64,000 nucleotides of DNA. It comes from Sphingobacterium paucimobilis HER1398 (GTDB taxonomy: Bacteria > Bacteroidota > Bacteroidia > Sphingobacteriales > Sphingobacteriaceae). Under the pieces are notes generated by a model. It did no database searches and was not told where the DNA came from. It saw nothing but the letters and a program-made list of their open reading frames with translations. Below, piece after piece: positions 17,938 through 28,325 of the stretch (position 1 is the stretch's first letter; each line of letters begins with the position of its first letter). The translations under genes and the position numbers were made by a program. The stretch lies in the NCBI RefSeq assembly GCF_000416985.1, contig NZ_ATDL01000015.1:1-64000 (forward strand), written 5' to 3'.

Positions 17938-19245
17938 TTATTTATAAATTATTTTTCGAATCAAATGATTGCTTGCATCAGCTACATATATATTACCTTT
18001 AGAATCCACAGCAACATTATAAGGATTATAAAATGTTGCAGTTGTACCTGATCCATCAGCTTTACCTACTGTCCCTGTTCCCGCAATTGTAATTACATCC
18101 GCTTTAGTGTAATCGCCTGCTTCTTTTGGTACAATCATTCTAATTCTTCCATTGGAGGCGTCTGCAAATAAAATATTACCTTTTTTATCGATAGCTATTC
18201 CGAATACATCCCCTATCTCTGCTGTTAGGGGATTACCCAATTCGCCGTCTGAATATCCTTTTGTCCCAGTACCAACGATGTTGGTAATTATACCTGCTTG
18301 GCTTATCTTTTTTATTCTATAATTTTTCTGGTCAACTACAATCAAATCACCGTTTTTATCTAAGACGATACCTTGAGGTTGATTTAATATTGTAGTGCTT
18401 CCATCTCCGACGAACGTACTTACTATACCATTTGGAGTTATTTTTCTTATTTTATTGTTGTTCCTATCTGCGACATAAATAGTTCCTGTAACATCTGTAG
18501 TGATGTACATAGGATTATTAAAACTTCCAGGAGTTCCTTCTTTATTTCCTGTTGTTCCATCTCCTGCCACAGTACTGACCACTCCTGCAGGAGTTACTTT
18601 TCTGATTTTCCGACTGTCTTTATCAGCGATCAGCATATTGCCATTAGCGTCAATGGTTACGTCCCATGGAAAATTAAATTGCCCAGGTGTCCCCTCTGCA
18701 CTACCTGCCGTACCATTACCTGCTACTGTCGTGGCGACACCTTCAGGCGTAATCTTACGGATGGTATGATTAGTTCTGTCGCATACAATAAGATTGTCAA
18801 ATGCGTCTATAGCAATCGAAGTGGGATGCTGAAATTTGGCATTAGTCCCCGTACCATTGGTTAATCCTATTGTGCTCCCCGCAAATGTACTGACGATATA
18901 TTCATAGACTTTCTCCATATAAATAAATTTGGGACCGATACCTTCATAATTGTTCACGGTCACTGTGACAGGGCCTGAGCCACTGTTAGGTGGAACGATT
19001 ACTTTTAGAAGGTTGTCCGCAGCTTCTATTACCGTCGCTGGCACACCATTTATTTTAACGAGATTATTCGATATTGTTCCGCTGAATTTCCGACCGGAAA
19101 TGGTAACAATTGTCTCTTCTGTCCCTCGGTCAGGTTGAATATTGACAATCACTGGTTCAGGAGGTGCCCATAAATTTGGTTCTTTGTTTTCTTTGCAACT
19201 TAATAAAATAATTGTGGCCAAGAAAAATATTATAATCCTTTTCAT
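17938..19245 (-). CDS. IPT/TIG and NHL-repeat lipoprotein (locus B)
   Basis: 435 residues. Lipobox ILLSC (Cys17). Residues about 35-112 are an IPT/TIG immunoglobulin-like domain (PDRGTEETIVTISGRKFSG...). Residues about 120-435 are about five NHL beta-propeller repeats, each with 'G.F..P..I..D..GNI.VADR.N..IRKI.P.G.V.T.AG.GT' pattern. Such surface proteins of SusCD loci are thought to bind glycan; no catalytic residues are evident. It follows the phosphodiester glycosidase gene and occupies the position of the SusE/F-like surface binding protein (inference). Confidence 0.9.
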   Translation of the reverse strand: MKRIIIFFLATIILLSCKENKEPNLWAPPEPVIVNIQPDRGTEETIVTISGRKFSGTISNNLVKINGVPATVIEAADNLLKVIVPPNSGSGPVTVTVNNYEGIGPKFIYMEKVYEYIVSTFAGSTIGLTNGTGTNAKFQHPTSIAIDAFDNLIVCDRTNHTIRKITPEGVATTVAGNGTAGSAEGTPGQFNFPWDVTIDANGNMLIADKDSRKIRKVTPAGVVSTVAGDGTTGNKEGTPGSFNNPMYITTDVTGTIYVADRNNNKIRKITPNGIVSTFVGDGSTTILNQPQGIVLDKNGDLIVVDQKNYRIKKISQAGIITNIVGTGTKGYSDGELGNPLTAEIGDVFGIAIDKKGNILFADASNGRIRMIVPKEAGDYTKADVITIAGTGTVGKADGSGTTATFYNPYNVAVDSKGNIYVADASNHLIRKIIYK

Positions 19246-19295
19246 ATGTGTATAATCTATTTTTTATCTGTCATATGGATTACTCATGGGTGTTT

Positions 19296-19319
19296 GTGCT
19301 TCGCTAAACATGAGCATTT
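19296..19319 (-). repeat. 24-bp sequence identical (inverted) to 30690-30713
   Basis: In the 186-base gap between the NHL and phosphodiester glycosidase genes, the 24 bases starting GTGCTTCGCTAAAC are the exact reverse complement of 30690-30713, inside the TonB receptor gene. The gap carries no other gene. Confidence 0.7.
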
Positions 19320-19431
19320 CATATACAAATAATTATTCGTGCTTTTAATTGTTTTCTTGATGGAACTCACGAATGCTTCGCTGTCATTCCTCTTTGTGCC
19401 TTCCAATCATGGACATTTCATGGTTTTTCTA

Positions 19432-20394
19432 TTAATCGTTATTTGAAATGACTAACCACGAATTGGCAACTTCTCTCTCGGATCCATCAGAAGGTTTGTT
19501 CTTGACTTCTAGTTTTTTAGAAATTGGATCTTTGACCATGAATGTCGATGAACCTCCCCCATCTAAATTCACAGCATCTTTTACGTCAAATGCTTTCATT
19601 ATAATAGAAAGTTCAGCATAGGTAAGTCCATTTGAATAGGAGGGGTTTCTCCCGTCGGCTACAAGAAAATATATTTTATCATCTTCGGTATAACCTAAAG
19701 CTGTACGCGGGTCAACACCTATAAAACTCTGTGTAATGATATTCTTGTTTTTCAAAAATATGATTCCTCCCCCTAGAGCTTCTTTGAGCTCGGCAGCCTT
19801 ACTGTTATATTCGCTTTTATCACCTATAAATGGCTTACCATTGTTCAAAATCCCAAAAAAACTAAGTGCTTGCTGTGGAGCATCTGAGTTATCACTGAAA
19901 TTATCTTTTATAATTTTTCCATCTTTGTGCACGATGCCCCGAGGTACTAATGTGGAAATATTATAAAAGTCACCATTGATACCACCCAATACAATATTCC
20001 CCGGCTTATCAACCACTTTAGCCATATTCAAGACTGTTTGTTTAGTGAACTCTGTCTTGTCAAATGGTGTCGCAACTTTAAGGGTTACATTTTTCTGCTT
20101 TAGATCCATCGCTAAAATGAATAGCTGCATAGCTTTTCCTTCTATGTTTGTATAACGGATTTCTGTTGCATCTACACCATTAGATACTTGGAAAGTCGTA
20201 TCGCCTACAACAGTAGAGATAATCTTTTTGGTGTTTATTAATTTTTGGGTTAATGCTGTATAACTTCCCTCTTCAGGTTTTTCAACCGATGGTTTACGAT
20301 CTCCTGGATAAAACGGGGTGTCCTTTACGCAACTGACATTCAAAATCAACAATAAAAGCACCAAACAATTAATCTTTAACAATCTCAATTTCAT
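19432..20394 (-). CDS. Phosphodiester glycosidase, NAGPA-type lipoprotein (locus B)
   Basis: 320 residues. Lipobox LNVSC (Cys22). The body matches the NAGPA/phosphodiester glycosidase domain (PF09992): GINGDFYN, then VDPRTALGYTED, FLVADGRNPSYSNGLTYAEL and the signature NLDGGGSSTF. The human homologue removes GlcNAc from a phosphodiester on mannose; bacterial members act on sugar-1-phosphodiesters. It lies 7 bases downstream of susD and upstream of the NHL gene. A paralogue sits at the same place in locus C (46352-47287), with the same order of motifs. Confidence 0.93.
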   Translation of the reverse strand: MKLRLLKINCLVLLLLILNVSCVKDTPFYPGDRKPSVEKPEEGSYTALTQKLINTKKIISTVVGDTTFQVSNGVDATEIRYTNIEGKAMQLFILAMDLKQKNVTLKVATPFDKTEFTKQTVLNMAKVVDKPGNIVLGGINGDFYNISTLVPRGIVHKDGKIIKDNFSDNSDAPQQALSFFGILNNGKPFIGDKSEYNSKAAELKEALGGGIIFLKNKNIITQSFIGVDPRTALGYTEDDKIYFLVADGRNPSYSNGLTYAELSIIMKAFDVKDAVNLDGGGSSTFMVKDPISKKLEVKNKPSDGSEREVANSWLVISNND

Positions 20395-20401
20395 CGTATT
20401 T

Positions 20402-21970
20402 TTATTTTAAATTAGGATTAAGGTCTGTTTGTGTCAAAGGGACTAGCCACCAATAGTCTTTGTTTGCATTAAAAGTTCTATTTATAATGGGCTGCCCTTG
20501 ACTATTATATATCGTCCCATTCATTACAGTCTCTGCTGTTTTCCAACGTCGAATATCATTATAGTAAGTGCCTTCGCACGCGAACTCTACTCTTCTTTCT
20601 TTCCGAATAATTTCTCTCATTTGACTTTTTGTTTGGCCAGTACTTATCGGAAGGAGTCCTGCTCTTTGTCTTACTTTGTTGATCGCGGCATATATAGTCA
20701 GCGTATTAATGTCAGCGTCTGGGCTTGCCAATGCTTCATTCATGGCTTCAGCATACATCAACAATATATCTGCATAGCGAATAACCATATAATTAATCTC
20801 GGATCTATTTTCATTGATTATATTACTGTTTGCTTCGGTATCGTAAATGCTGTATTTTTTCACTCCGTATCCAGTATTCTTAAAAGGAGATGTATGTGTG
20901 GTAATGGATCCCATATAGGTGTCTCCTGGGAACACCAACGTCTGATACATCCTCGGATCACGGTTAGCATAAGGTTTTGTTGGATCGAATGTGAAGCCTG
21001 GCTTCATTTCATAAGCGTTGACCAGATCCTGTAGTGGCGCATTGTCATTCCACTGGCGATTTTCAACATCGAATGAACTTCCCTGCTCTGGAGCTTTAAA
21101 CTGTACGTCAAAAATGCATTCAACACTATTCTCGTTTTCTGGCATGAACAGTTTGCGATAGTTCGGAAATAAATCGTATCCTGCTTCGGATGCCCCGTCG
21201 ATTACTGCCTTAGCAGCATCAGCAGCTGTTTTCCATTTTATAGCATCACCTGTAGGATTTTCTGCGTCTCCAGAATTATTGAGAGGACTAGCTTCGAAAA
21301 GTAACACACGTGCTTTTAGTGCCAGTGCCGCTCCTTTGGTCGCACGGCCGATATCGTTTGCAGCGTATTTAGCAGGAAGGACGGCAGCCGATTCATCCAA
21401 ATCTTTTATGATTTGCATTATTACCTCACTTCTGGCTGTCTTCGGTAATTTACCATGCTTCTCCGTATTCGGCGTTTCTAAGATAAGAGGTACTGAGCCA
21501 AAGTAAGTCGTCAACATGGAGTAATAAAATGCCCTAAGAAATTTGGCTTCCGATTTCATTCTTGTTTTGAGACCATCATCCATCGGAATGCCGTCAATAT
21601 TATCCAATAGTGTATTGCATCGTCCTATTCCACGATAACTATCTACCCACCTTGAATTAAAAATTGCAGCATTTGAGTTGGTATGAGTGCCTTGTGCTAT
21701 TACACCATACCCCATCCGATTCGTATAATTATATGCATTGGGAGTAGCGGTTTCTTCTAATAAAGCTGTTGCTTGCCCCCCATCAAATAGCCCTTGATTC
21801 TGTAATACCTTATAGCATCCGCTCAATGCTGCCAAAGCATTTTTTTGGGTTGTCCAAAAATTTTGGTCTGTGTACCTATCCTTAGGAATCGTATCGAGAT
21901 CTTTGGTGGTACAGCTCCACAATACCACTAAGAGCGTGAATAAATAGATATATATATTAATATTTTTCAT
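20402..21970 (-). CDS. SusD/RagB-family outer-membrane lipoprotein (locus B)
   Basis: 522 residues. Lipobox VVLWSC (Cys20). Conserved family segments: FWTTQKNALAALSGCYKVLQ, YRGIGRCNTLLDNID, AKFLRAFYYSMLTTYFGSVPLI, RYADILLMYAEAMNEA and the C-terminal RKERRVEFACEGTYYNDIRRW, PLTQTDLNPN. Pairs with the SusC upstream (19-base gap) to form the surface glycan importer of locus B. Confidence 0.96.
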   Translation of the reverse strand: MKNINIYIYLFTLLVVLWSCTTKDLDTIPKDRYTDQNFWTTQKNALAALSGCYKVLQNQGLFDGGQATALLEETATPNAYNYTNRMGYGVIAQGTHTNSNAAIFNSRWVDSYRGIGRCNTLLDNIDGIPMDDGLKTRMKSEAKFLRAFYYSMLTTYFGSVPLILETPNTEKHGKLPKTARSEVIMQIIKDLDESAAVLPAKYAANDIGRATKGAALALKARVLLFEASPLNNSGDAENPTGDAIKWKTAADAAKAVIDGASEAGYDLFPNYRKLFMPENENSVECIFDVQFKAPEQGSSFDVENRQWNDNAPLQDLVNAYEMKPGFTFDPTKPYANRDPRMYQTLVFPGDTYMGSITTHTSPFKNTGYGVKKYSIYDTEANSNIINENRSEINYMVIRYADILLMYAEAMNEALASPDADINTLTIYAAINKVRQRAGLLPISTGQTKSQMREIIRKERRVEFACEGTYYNDIRRWKTAETVMNGTIYNSQGQPIINRTFNANKDYWWLVPLTQTDLNPNLK

Positions 21971-21989
21971 CTTTTTGACTTTTAATTGC

Positions 21990-24900
21990 TTAAAAAGTTA
22001 AGTTCAAACCGAAACTGTACGTTTTCAACGATGGGTATTCATATAGGTTATCATTGCTTATATTCTTTTCAGGATCAAACATTTTAAACTTTGAGAATGT
22101 AAAAAGATTATTTGCATTGGCAAATAACGTAAGATTGGATATGGATAAACGCGATAACCAATCATTAGAAAGACGATAGTTTAGCTGTATATTTTTTAGC
22201 CGTAAATATGATGCGTCTTGTAGCCAAAATGTCGAGTTCTGGAAGTTTTCCGTAGCACCAGTCGCTGTAGTTAATATTGGAAGCCTGGCGTCTTTGTTTT
22301 CTGGTGTCCAAGATTCTGTTTCCCATTCTTTAGTCACAGAAGCTCCATTGTTAAAAGGGAAAGCAAGATTTGCTGTAGGATAAATATTAATCCCATATAC
22401 TCCTTGAAAGAATGTATTCAATCCGATATTTTTATAGTTGATATCAAAGCCAAATGAATAGGTGTATCGGGGTATGGAACTGCCTATAATTACCCGATCC
22501 TCGCCGTCAATTACCTGATCATTATTATGGTCTACATACCTGATATATCCCGACTTGACGGCTCCACTTATCGTTACGCTATTTTGGATTTCCTCTGTAT
22601 TCTGATAAATTCCGTCTGCCTCCAGCAAATAGTACGCATCAATGGGAAACCCTTCTTTGATTATCCTTCTGCCGTTGATTATGGTCTCCCTATTCAAGTC
22701 TACAACTTTATTTTTGACATAACCAATATTACCGTTCAGTGAATAATCGATAGCTCCGATCTTATTACGATGGTACAATGTAAGTTCATAGCCTGTATTG
22801 TCTACAACACCCACATTCATTATTGGTCCCGCTAGAGCACCAACTTGGGCGGCAAGACCGACCGTCCTTAAAATATCTGTTGTCCTTCTTTTATAAACAT
22901 CTAAACTCCCCCCCAATTTACCATTGTATATTTCGAAATCAGCTCCTACGTTATAGCTAGTCGTTCGTTCCCATGTAATATTGGGATTCCCCTGTGAAGT
23001 AACTGCTGTCCCCGAAGAAATCGTATTATTGAAATTGTAGTCTTGATTTAAAACAACTGTATTCATATATCCGTACAAACTGACAGTCTGTTGATTACCC
23101 ATCTCTCCAATAGAACCTCTGAATTTTAAGAGGTTAACTTTGTCTGCAAGACTTTTGAAAAAAAATTCTCTATCCAGACGCCAGCCTACCGACATAGCTG
23201 GAAAGAATCCCCATCTTTTTTCGGGAGCAAATCTCGATGAACCATCATAGCGAAACGTTGCTTCTAAAAAATATCGTTCTTGGTAGTCATACCCTAATCT
23301 ACCAAAGTAAGAAGCCAGCACATCTTCTGAACTTCCTCCTGAAACGGTGGGATTAAGTGATCCTGCATTTAAATCTTCTAAAGTATTGTCGAAGTACCCC
23401 TCGGTCCTTGCAGTCATTGTTCGCTTATTATATCTTTCATAGCTTTGTCCTAACATGGTCGATATATTATGCTTGTTATCAATTGTTTTAGCCCAATTGA
23501 GTGACTGATATATAGTCGGATGTATTAGGTTTTCATTATAGCTTTCTGCACTAGCATTTGGCTGCGCATAACCAGGTGTCCATGTCTGTGGATTATATGC
23601 TACTAGAATGGGTTCGAATTTATGAGAATATCCATCTAACTTATCTAAAGCGAAGTTGAGACTGTATTTAATCTTAAATGGAAGTTCGTATTCGGCAAAG
23701 ACCTTTGCTAACAAGCGTTGAGGAGTATGTACATCGTTGCCCTCTTTTAGATATTGTATTAGGTTTTCTGTCCCTGACCTACTCGGTGTGGGGACTGCTA
23801 GATTGGCATACCTTCCGTCAGGTAAATAAGTGCCGTATATAGGCAGTGCTCTCATCAATCTGTTGAAATAATAATTAGTCGCATCTGATCCTTGTGCAGG
23901 CTCCGTATACCGACGATAATTTCCAATGAAACTACCTCCAATTTTGAACTTGCTAGACAGATCTGCTGTTACATTCATATTGATCGAATATCGCTTCGCA
24001 TTGTTAGCATCTATCAATATCCCATCATGATTACTATAGCCTGCGGCTAAATTATATACGACAGCATTACTCCCCCCTGTGAAACTTAGGTTATGCTGTT
24101 GTAATAGTCCGGTTGTTAGAACTTCATTGAACCAATTGACGCTGGGATAAGCTAAAGGATCGTATTGCATGCCTCGCTTGTAATCTTCTATCAAGGCATC
24201 ACTATAATCTATAGCTGTTTTTCCTTCATTTTTTAATGCCGTGTTTTTTAGCTCCATATATTTAATGGCATCCCACTCAACATCAGGCAATGCGGTAGCT
24301 TTTTGAAATCCTTGCGAAAAATTATAATTAATCTTTGTTTTTCCTTTTAATCCCTGTTTTGTAGTTACTAGAATGACTCCGTTTGCTGCTCTAGAACCAT
24401 AAATTGCAGCTGAAGCATCTTTAAGAACTGTAACTGTTTCGATAAACTCGGAGTTAACGTCATTCATATTATATTCTATACCGTCAACTAGCACTAAAGG
24501 ATTGCTGTTATTCAATGTCCCGACGCCTCTTACTTTTATTGTTCCTACATCTTGTCCTGGTTTTCCTCCAGCTTGATTGACCCAAAGACCAGAGACTCCA
24601 TGCAATGCCTGACTAACATTTGTATGAGGCTGATTTTGCTTATCACTCATATTCAACACGGATAAGGCTCCAGTGACGCTAGACTTCTTCTGTGTTCCAT
24701 ATCCTACTACAATAATTTCATCGAGTTCTTCATTTAACTTCTTTAAGGTTATGTTAAGTTGGGGATTGTTTGCAACTATTTCCATAGCATGAAATCCAAT
24801 AGAACTTAGAAGTAGTGTGCTACCTAATGGGGCTTCAATGGTGAATTTGCCATCAATATCAGAAGTCGTACCCCTGGATTCATTTTTCACTTTGATCGAA

Positions 24901-25376
24901 ACAGCTGAAACTGGGGTTCCAGCTTCATCTGCTATTCTACCAGATATTACTTGTTGCTTTTCATTTTTCTCTACGATAATCGTATTGGTTCGTTTGGGTT
25001 TTATAATTAATGTATTCTGATCTACTGTAAAAGTTAACCCTGGTTGCTGATTAAAGATTTGCGTAAGCGCATCATCAAGTGGCATTTTTTTTGCTTCTAT
25101 AGTTACAGGAAGACCATGTTGATTCACTAGTTTTGGATTGTACAATAGATCATATCCCGATTGCCTTTTAATTTCTAATAACACATCAGTTAGCGCGCTA
25201 TTTTTAGTCTTGAGATTGAGTTTTTGCGCCTTTAAATTATTGGCTTGCAATTGTAATACCAATGAAAATAATATAATTAGAATAATCTGTATTCTCATAA
25301 TAATTCGATGGATAGCCATGTTACATGTAGGAGATAAGCAGACACGCCGTCCTATTACATGATGAAAAAAAATCAT
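21990..25376 (-). CDS. SusC/RagA TonB-dependent transporter (locus B)
   Basis: 1,128 residues from the ATG at 25376, chosen because it lies downstream of the fecR-susC hairpin and gives the family-like leader (GRRVCLSPT...M...M); 25319 or 25298 are alternatives. After the signal segment come STN (VLLEIKRQSGYDLLYNPKLV), carboxypeptidase-like (ISGRIADEAGTPVSAVSIKV), plug (EIIVVGYGTQKKSSVTGAL, VLKDASAAIYGSRAANGVI) and a 22-strand-type barrel ending YSFGLNLTF. It imports oligosaccharide across the outer membrane with TonB energy. The STN domain shows that it signals through the FecR/sigma pair upstream. Confidence 0.94.
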   Translation of the reverse strand: MIFFHHVIGRRVCLSPTCNMAIHRIIMRIQIILIILFSLVLQLQANNLKAQKLNLKTKNSALTDVLLEIKRQSGYDLLYNPKLVNQHGLPVTIEAKKMPLDDALTQIFNQQPGLTFTVDQNTLIIKPKRTNTIIVEKNEKQQVISGRIADEAGTPVSAVSIKVKNESRGTTSDIDGKFTIEAPLGSTLLLSSIGFHAMEIVANNPQLNITLKKLNEELDEIIVVGYGTQKKSSVTGALSVLNMSDKQNQPHTNVSQALHGVSGLWVNQAGGKPGQDVGTIKVRGVGTLNNSNPLVLVDGIEYNMNDVNSEFIETVTVLKDASAAIYGSRAANGVILVTTKQGLKGKTKINYNFSQGFQKATALPDVEWDAIKYMELKNTALKNEGKTAIDYSDALIEDYKRGMQYDPLAYPSVNWFNEVLTTGLLQQHNLSFTGGSNAVVYNLAAGYSNHDGILIDANNAKRYSINMNVTADLSSKFKIGGSFIGNYRRYTEPAQGSDATNYYFNRLMRALPIYGTYLPDGRYANLAVPTPSRSGTENLIQYLKEGNDVHTPQRLLAKVFAEYELPFKIKYSLNFALDKLDGYSHKFEPILVAYNPQTWTPGYAQPNASAESYNENLIHPTIYQSLNWAKTIDNKHNISTMLGQSYERYNKRTMTARTEGYFDNTLEDLNAGSLNPTVSGGSSEDVLASYFGRLGYDYQERYFLEATFRYDGSSRFAPEKRWGFFPAMSVGWRLDREFFFKSLADKVNLLKFRGSIGEMGNQQTVSLYGYMNTVVLNQDYNFNNTISSGTAVTSQGNPNITWERTTSYNVGADFEIYNGKLGGSLDVYKRRTTDILRTVGLAAQVGALAGPIMNVGVVDNTGYELTLYHRNKIGAIDYSLNGNIGYVKNKVVDLNRETIINGRRIIKEGFPIDAYYLLEADGIYQNTEEIQNSVTISGAVKSGYIRYVDHNNDQVIDGEDRVIIGSSIPRYTYSFGFDINYKNIGLNTFFQGVYGINIYPTANLAFPFNNGASVTKEWETESWTPENKDARLPILTTATGATENFQNSTFWLQDASYLRLKNIQLNYRLSNDWLSRLSISNLTLFANANNLFTFSKFKMFDPEKNISNDNLYEYPSLKTYSFGLNLTF

Positions 25377-25444
25377 ATATTTGTTTATAAATGGGTTAAT
25401 AAAATACTTGAAACACAATCGTTTTTGTTTCCCCATATTATTGT

Positions 25445-25471
25445 CCGGGTTCCGCTGCAATCGGAATCCGG
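25445..25471 (-). promoter_or_regulatory. fecR-susC intergenic hairpin, candidate attenuator (locus B)
   Basis: Arms 25445-25454 and 25462-25471 pair at nine of ten positions (CCGG, one mismatch, TTCCG) around a 7-base loop, 28 bases after the fecR stop. It corresponds in position to hairpins in loci A and C. Confidence 0.6.
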
Positions 25472-25498
25472 CTATAATTATTTGGGATTTGGCTCTTT

Positions 25499-26647
25499 TT
25501 ATTTTTTCACCATAACCCTCCTTTCTGAAATTTCAAAATGAACACTTTCTGTATGCGATATTTTTCTTAGTACATCGCGGATATCATCAAACTTGGATAC
25601 AGATCCAGAGAATGTTATATTCTTTAGACTTTCTTCCCAGACAACTTCAACGTCATACCATCTAGCTATTTTTGTCATTACATCTTTCAGCGGTGTATCA
25701 TTGAAATTGAATTTCTCATTTGTCCAGTCGATATAGTCTAGCGCATTCACATGTTGCTTTTTCAAATCGGCTCCACTCACAACAACCTGATCATTAGGCT
25801 CTAAACTTGACTTCTTTAAAATCTTGTTGTCTTTATCAACAATTTTAAGATCTACGGCACCTTCGAGCAATGTGGTAACCAATAATTTTTCTTTGGGGTA
25901 AGCGCTAACATTGAATTTGGTTCCTTTTACAAGGATTTGTTGACCTTGAGATAACACAACAAAAGGTCTATCTAAGTCTCTCTCTACTTCAAAGAAACCT
26001 TCTCCAATAAGGGTTACCTGACGGAGACTGGCTGAGAATGGAACGGGAAATTCAATACTTGAATTTGCATTGAGCCATACAATAGAATTGTCAGGGAGCT
26101 TAATTCTATGCTGTTTTGCACGAGGAGTCGATACGGTATGAAAAGCCTCCGATAATGCATCATGAGTTTGGTCTTGAGAAGTAAAGATTATTGTACCGTC
26201 TTTACCTTTGCTTATTACAGCACCAGTTTCTACAATCTCTGAACCTAACTGCAGATCATCTAGTGTGACTTTATTTGTTCCATTAATTGACAGTACCGTC
26301 TGGTTGTAAAAACCAGGCACAAGATTTTGATTTTCCACCAAATGTAAACGAGTATTTTCATCCTTTTTATAGTAAAAGTAAATCGGGATGAAAGCAAGAA
26401 TCAGCAATGCTACTGCTGCTGCGATTGCTTTAAAAATTCTACTTGATTTTCTAGGATTGATTTCTTTGTCTACCTCTGACCATATGCTCGCAAAATGCTT
26501 ATCAGCCAATCCTGTATCTATAAGGATATCTTTTTTATTGGAAATTTCTTCATAATATTTTTCAACCCATGCGATTTCTTCAGCGCTTGCTTTACCTTCG
26601 ACATATCGGAGTAAAATTTCTTTGGCAGATTTTTCTCGATTTTTCAA
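25499..26647 (-). CDS. FecR-family anti-sigma factor (locus B)
   Basis: 382 residues. One membrane helix at about 73-91 (AIAAAVALLILAFIPIYFYY). Periplasmic FecR domain (IKLPDNSIVWLNANSSIEFP; EGFFEVERD; ILVKGTKFNVSAYP) and C-terminal DUF4974 (LKDVMTKIARWYDVEVVWEE). The anti-sigma N-terminus is short and charged. It should hold the adjacent ECF factor inactive until the SusC STN domain is occupied. Confidence 0.95.
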   Translation of the reverse strand: MKNREKSAKEILLRYVEGKASAEEIAWVEKYYEEISNKKDILIDTGLADKHFASIWSEVDKEINPRKSSRIFKAIAAAVALLILAFIPIYFYYKKDENTRLHLVENQNLVPGFYNQTVLSINGTNKVTLDDLQLGSEIVETGAVISKGKDGTIIFTSQDQTHDALSEAFHTVSTPRAKQHRIKLPDNSIVWLNANSSIEFPVPFSASLRQVTLIGEGFFEVERDLDRPFVVLSQGQQILVKGTKFNVSAYPKEKLLVTTLLEGAVDLKIVDKDNKILKKSSLEPNDQVVVSGADLKKQHVNALDYIDWTNEKFNFNDTPLKDVMTKIARWYDVEVVWEESLKNITFSGSVSKFDDIRDVLRKISHTESVHFEISERRVMVKK

Positions 26648-26726
26648 TTCTTTTCTTTTATTGGTTAAGACCTATAAAAGAAAGACAATCGAAAAGCTAC
26701 TTGGGGGGTAGTAAATTTTAAAAATC

Positions 26727-27305
26727 TTATAAATAATAGAAAAACAATAATATATAACTCGATCCAAGCCTGAAACGTAATATGCGGAGAGAATTTTTAA
26801 TATGAGACCTGACCCCTTGTTCAGAAATCTGTAGTTGCTCGGCAATCTCTTTGTGAGATAATCCTTCTTTTCTACTCAAATTAAAAACAGTTCGCATTCG
26901 ATCGGGCAGAGCCTGTAGTTCTTTTTCAATTAACTCATTTAACATGTTTGTACGTAGAAGGTGGTCAGTATCATTCTGGTAATAGAGAAGCTTAGTAGAA
27001 AACTCATTAACAAATTCATTGCTCTTACCTTCCTTCAAATGATAGTTAATTACTCGATTACGTACGGATCTAAATAGATACGCCGACAAATTTTTATTTA
27101 TAGAAATGGAAAACCTATCTTTCCAAAGATTCAGGAAAATATCTTGAACAATATCTCTAGCTACTTCTTGATCTTTCAGAAGCTTATTAGCATGTACATA
27201 TAGAAGTCCCTTGTACCTATGAAAAATAATTTCAAAAGCTTGCTTACTACCAGATTGTAGATCATTTATCAAAGCCTGTTCATCGGCTATCGGAAAGGTA
27301 CTCAT
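26727..27305 (-). CDS. ECF sigma-70 factor (locus B)
   Basis: 192 residues. Region 2: FEIIFHRYKGLLYVHANKLL, EVARDIVQDIFLNLW. Region 4: LPDRMRTVFNLSRKEGLSHKEIAEQLQISEQGVRSHI. First gene of locus B, 79 bases before fecR. Same architecture as the factors of loci A and C. Confidence 0.95.
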   Translation of the reverse strand: MSTFPIADEQALINDLQSGSKQAFEIIFHRYKGLLYVHANKLLKDQEVARDIVQDIFLNLWKDRFSISINKNLSAYLFRSVRNRVINYHLKEGKSNEFVNEFSTKLLYYQNDTDHLLRTNMLNELIEKELQALPDRMRTVFNLSRKEGLSHKEIAEQLQISEQGVRSHIKNSLRILRFRLGSSYILLFFYYL

Positions 27306-27794
27306 AATTAATTAGCTGTCCACTATTACTAAAGGTAAAAAACAAAAGGCAATTAAAACAAATTAAAGTTAATTTATAAATTCTTTACTATTCACGTTTC
27401 GATGTTAACTTTTTATGAAGAAAATATAACGACTTGACTAGGAAAACGAATATTATGGCAGTGAGAACAGTAAGTTAAGTGATTAAAGAATTCGAACTCT
27501 ATCGTACTCTGCTGCTCCGCCAGCTCCTATTCAGAAAGCTTGTTCTCCTGTAGCGCTTGCTAGTAGGTCTTGATAGTTGGGATGTACTCACAGTGTATTC
27601 TCATAGCTTATGATTATAGTTTCTCCTTATAGTTTTGCATAACTATTATTACAACCTGTTTATTTTGTAAAATTGACACCATTAAAGACTGTCATTTTCA
27701 GTCTATAGAGGATGTTTCTTTATTAAAAGAAGTTTCTACATTTGTCTTTTGAAAAAATCATTCAAGACATATTCTATTAAATAATTAAACAGAT
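27306..27794. other. Intergenic region, 489 bases
   Basis: Lies between the divergent locus B sigma gene and the GtrA gene, and must hold both promoters. A minus-strand stretch around 27470-27590 reads like protein but is broken by two TAG codons; it may be a decayed gene. No other structure seen. Confidence 0.4.
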
Positions 27795-28325
27795 TTGAGG
27801 ATAAACAAAAAGCTAGGTAAACTAACGGCCTTTTTAAATAAATTCATTTCAAAAGAAAGTACTTCAGAGGAGATTATTAAGGATATTATTAGCAGCCAAA
27901 AATTAAGATACCTGTTTTTTGGATCATGCAATGTTGTACTGAGTTGGGTTATTTACTTTGTCTGTATTCATTTCATTACTTTTAAAGAGAATGTAGTTTT
28001 ATTCGAACGAATTACGATTAGCCCACATATTTTTTCTCTTCTAATATCGTTTGTCATTACATTTTTCTCGGGTTTCTTTTTAAACCATTTCTTAGTTTTC
28101 AGATCGCCTGATTCACCCGATCTATGGCGTAAATTGGGCAAGTATTTAATAGCTAATATGGGGTCCTTGATATTAAACTATGTGTTGCTGAAATTTTTTG
28201 TAGAAGTATTGTTCTTCTATCCGACTCCCTCACAGATTTTGTGTACTTTCTTGGTCACGATATACAGCTTTCTAATGCAGAAAAAATTTACGTTCAAAAA
28301 CAAGTTGGTACAGCGACACCATTAA
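27795..28325 (+). CDS. GtrA-family membrane protein
   Basis: 176 residues starting with TTG; no ATG is available upstream of the first membrane helix. Four predicted membrane helices: LRYLFFGSCNVVLSWVIYFV, FSLLISFVITFFSGFFLNHF, LIANMGSLILNYVLLKFF and a final one before KKFTFK. The 'FLNHFLVFR' segment and the ending 'QKKFTFKN' are typical of GtrA. GtrA-like proteins are associated with flipping of lipid-linked sugars or teichoic-type glycans. Its 3' end overlaps by four bases the convergent TonB receptor gene. Confidence 0.88.
   Translation: MRINKKLGKLTAFLNKFISKESTSEEIIKDIISSQKLRYLFFGSCNVVLSWVIYFVCIHFITFKENVVLFERITISPHIFSLLISFVITFFSGFFLNHFLVFRSPDSPDLWRKLGKYLIANMGSLILNYVLLKFFVEVLFFYPTPSQILCTFLVTIYSFLMQKKFTFKNKLVQRHH

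Noticed and set aside
25377..25460. Longer N-terminus of the locus B SusC, starting with TTG
   Set aside because: Would begin inside the fecR-susC hairpin and lacks a family-like leader.
27470..27590. Protein-like minus-strand stretch with two TAG codons
   Set aside because: Too degenerate to name; only noted in the intergenic entry.
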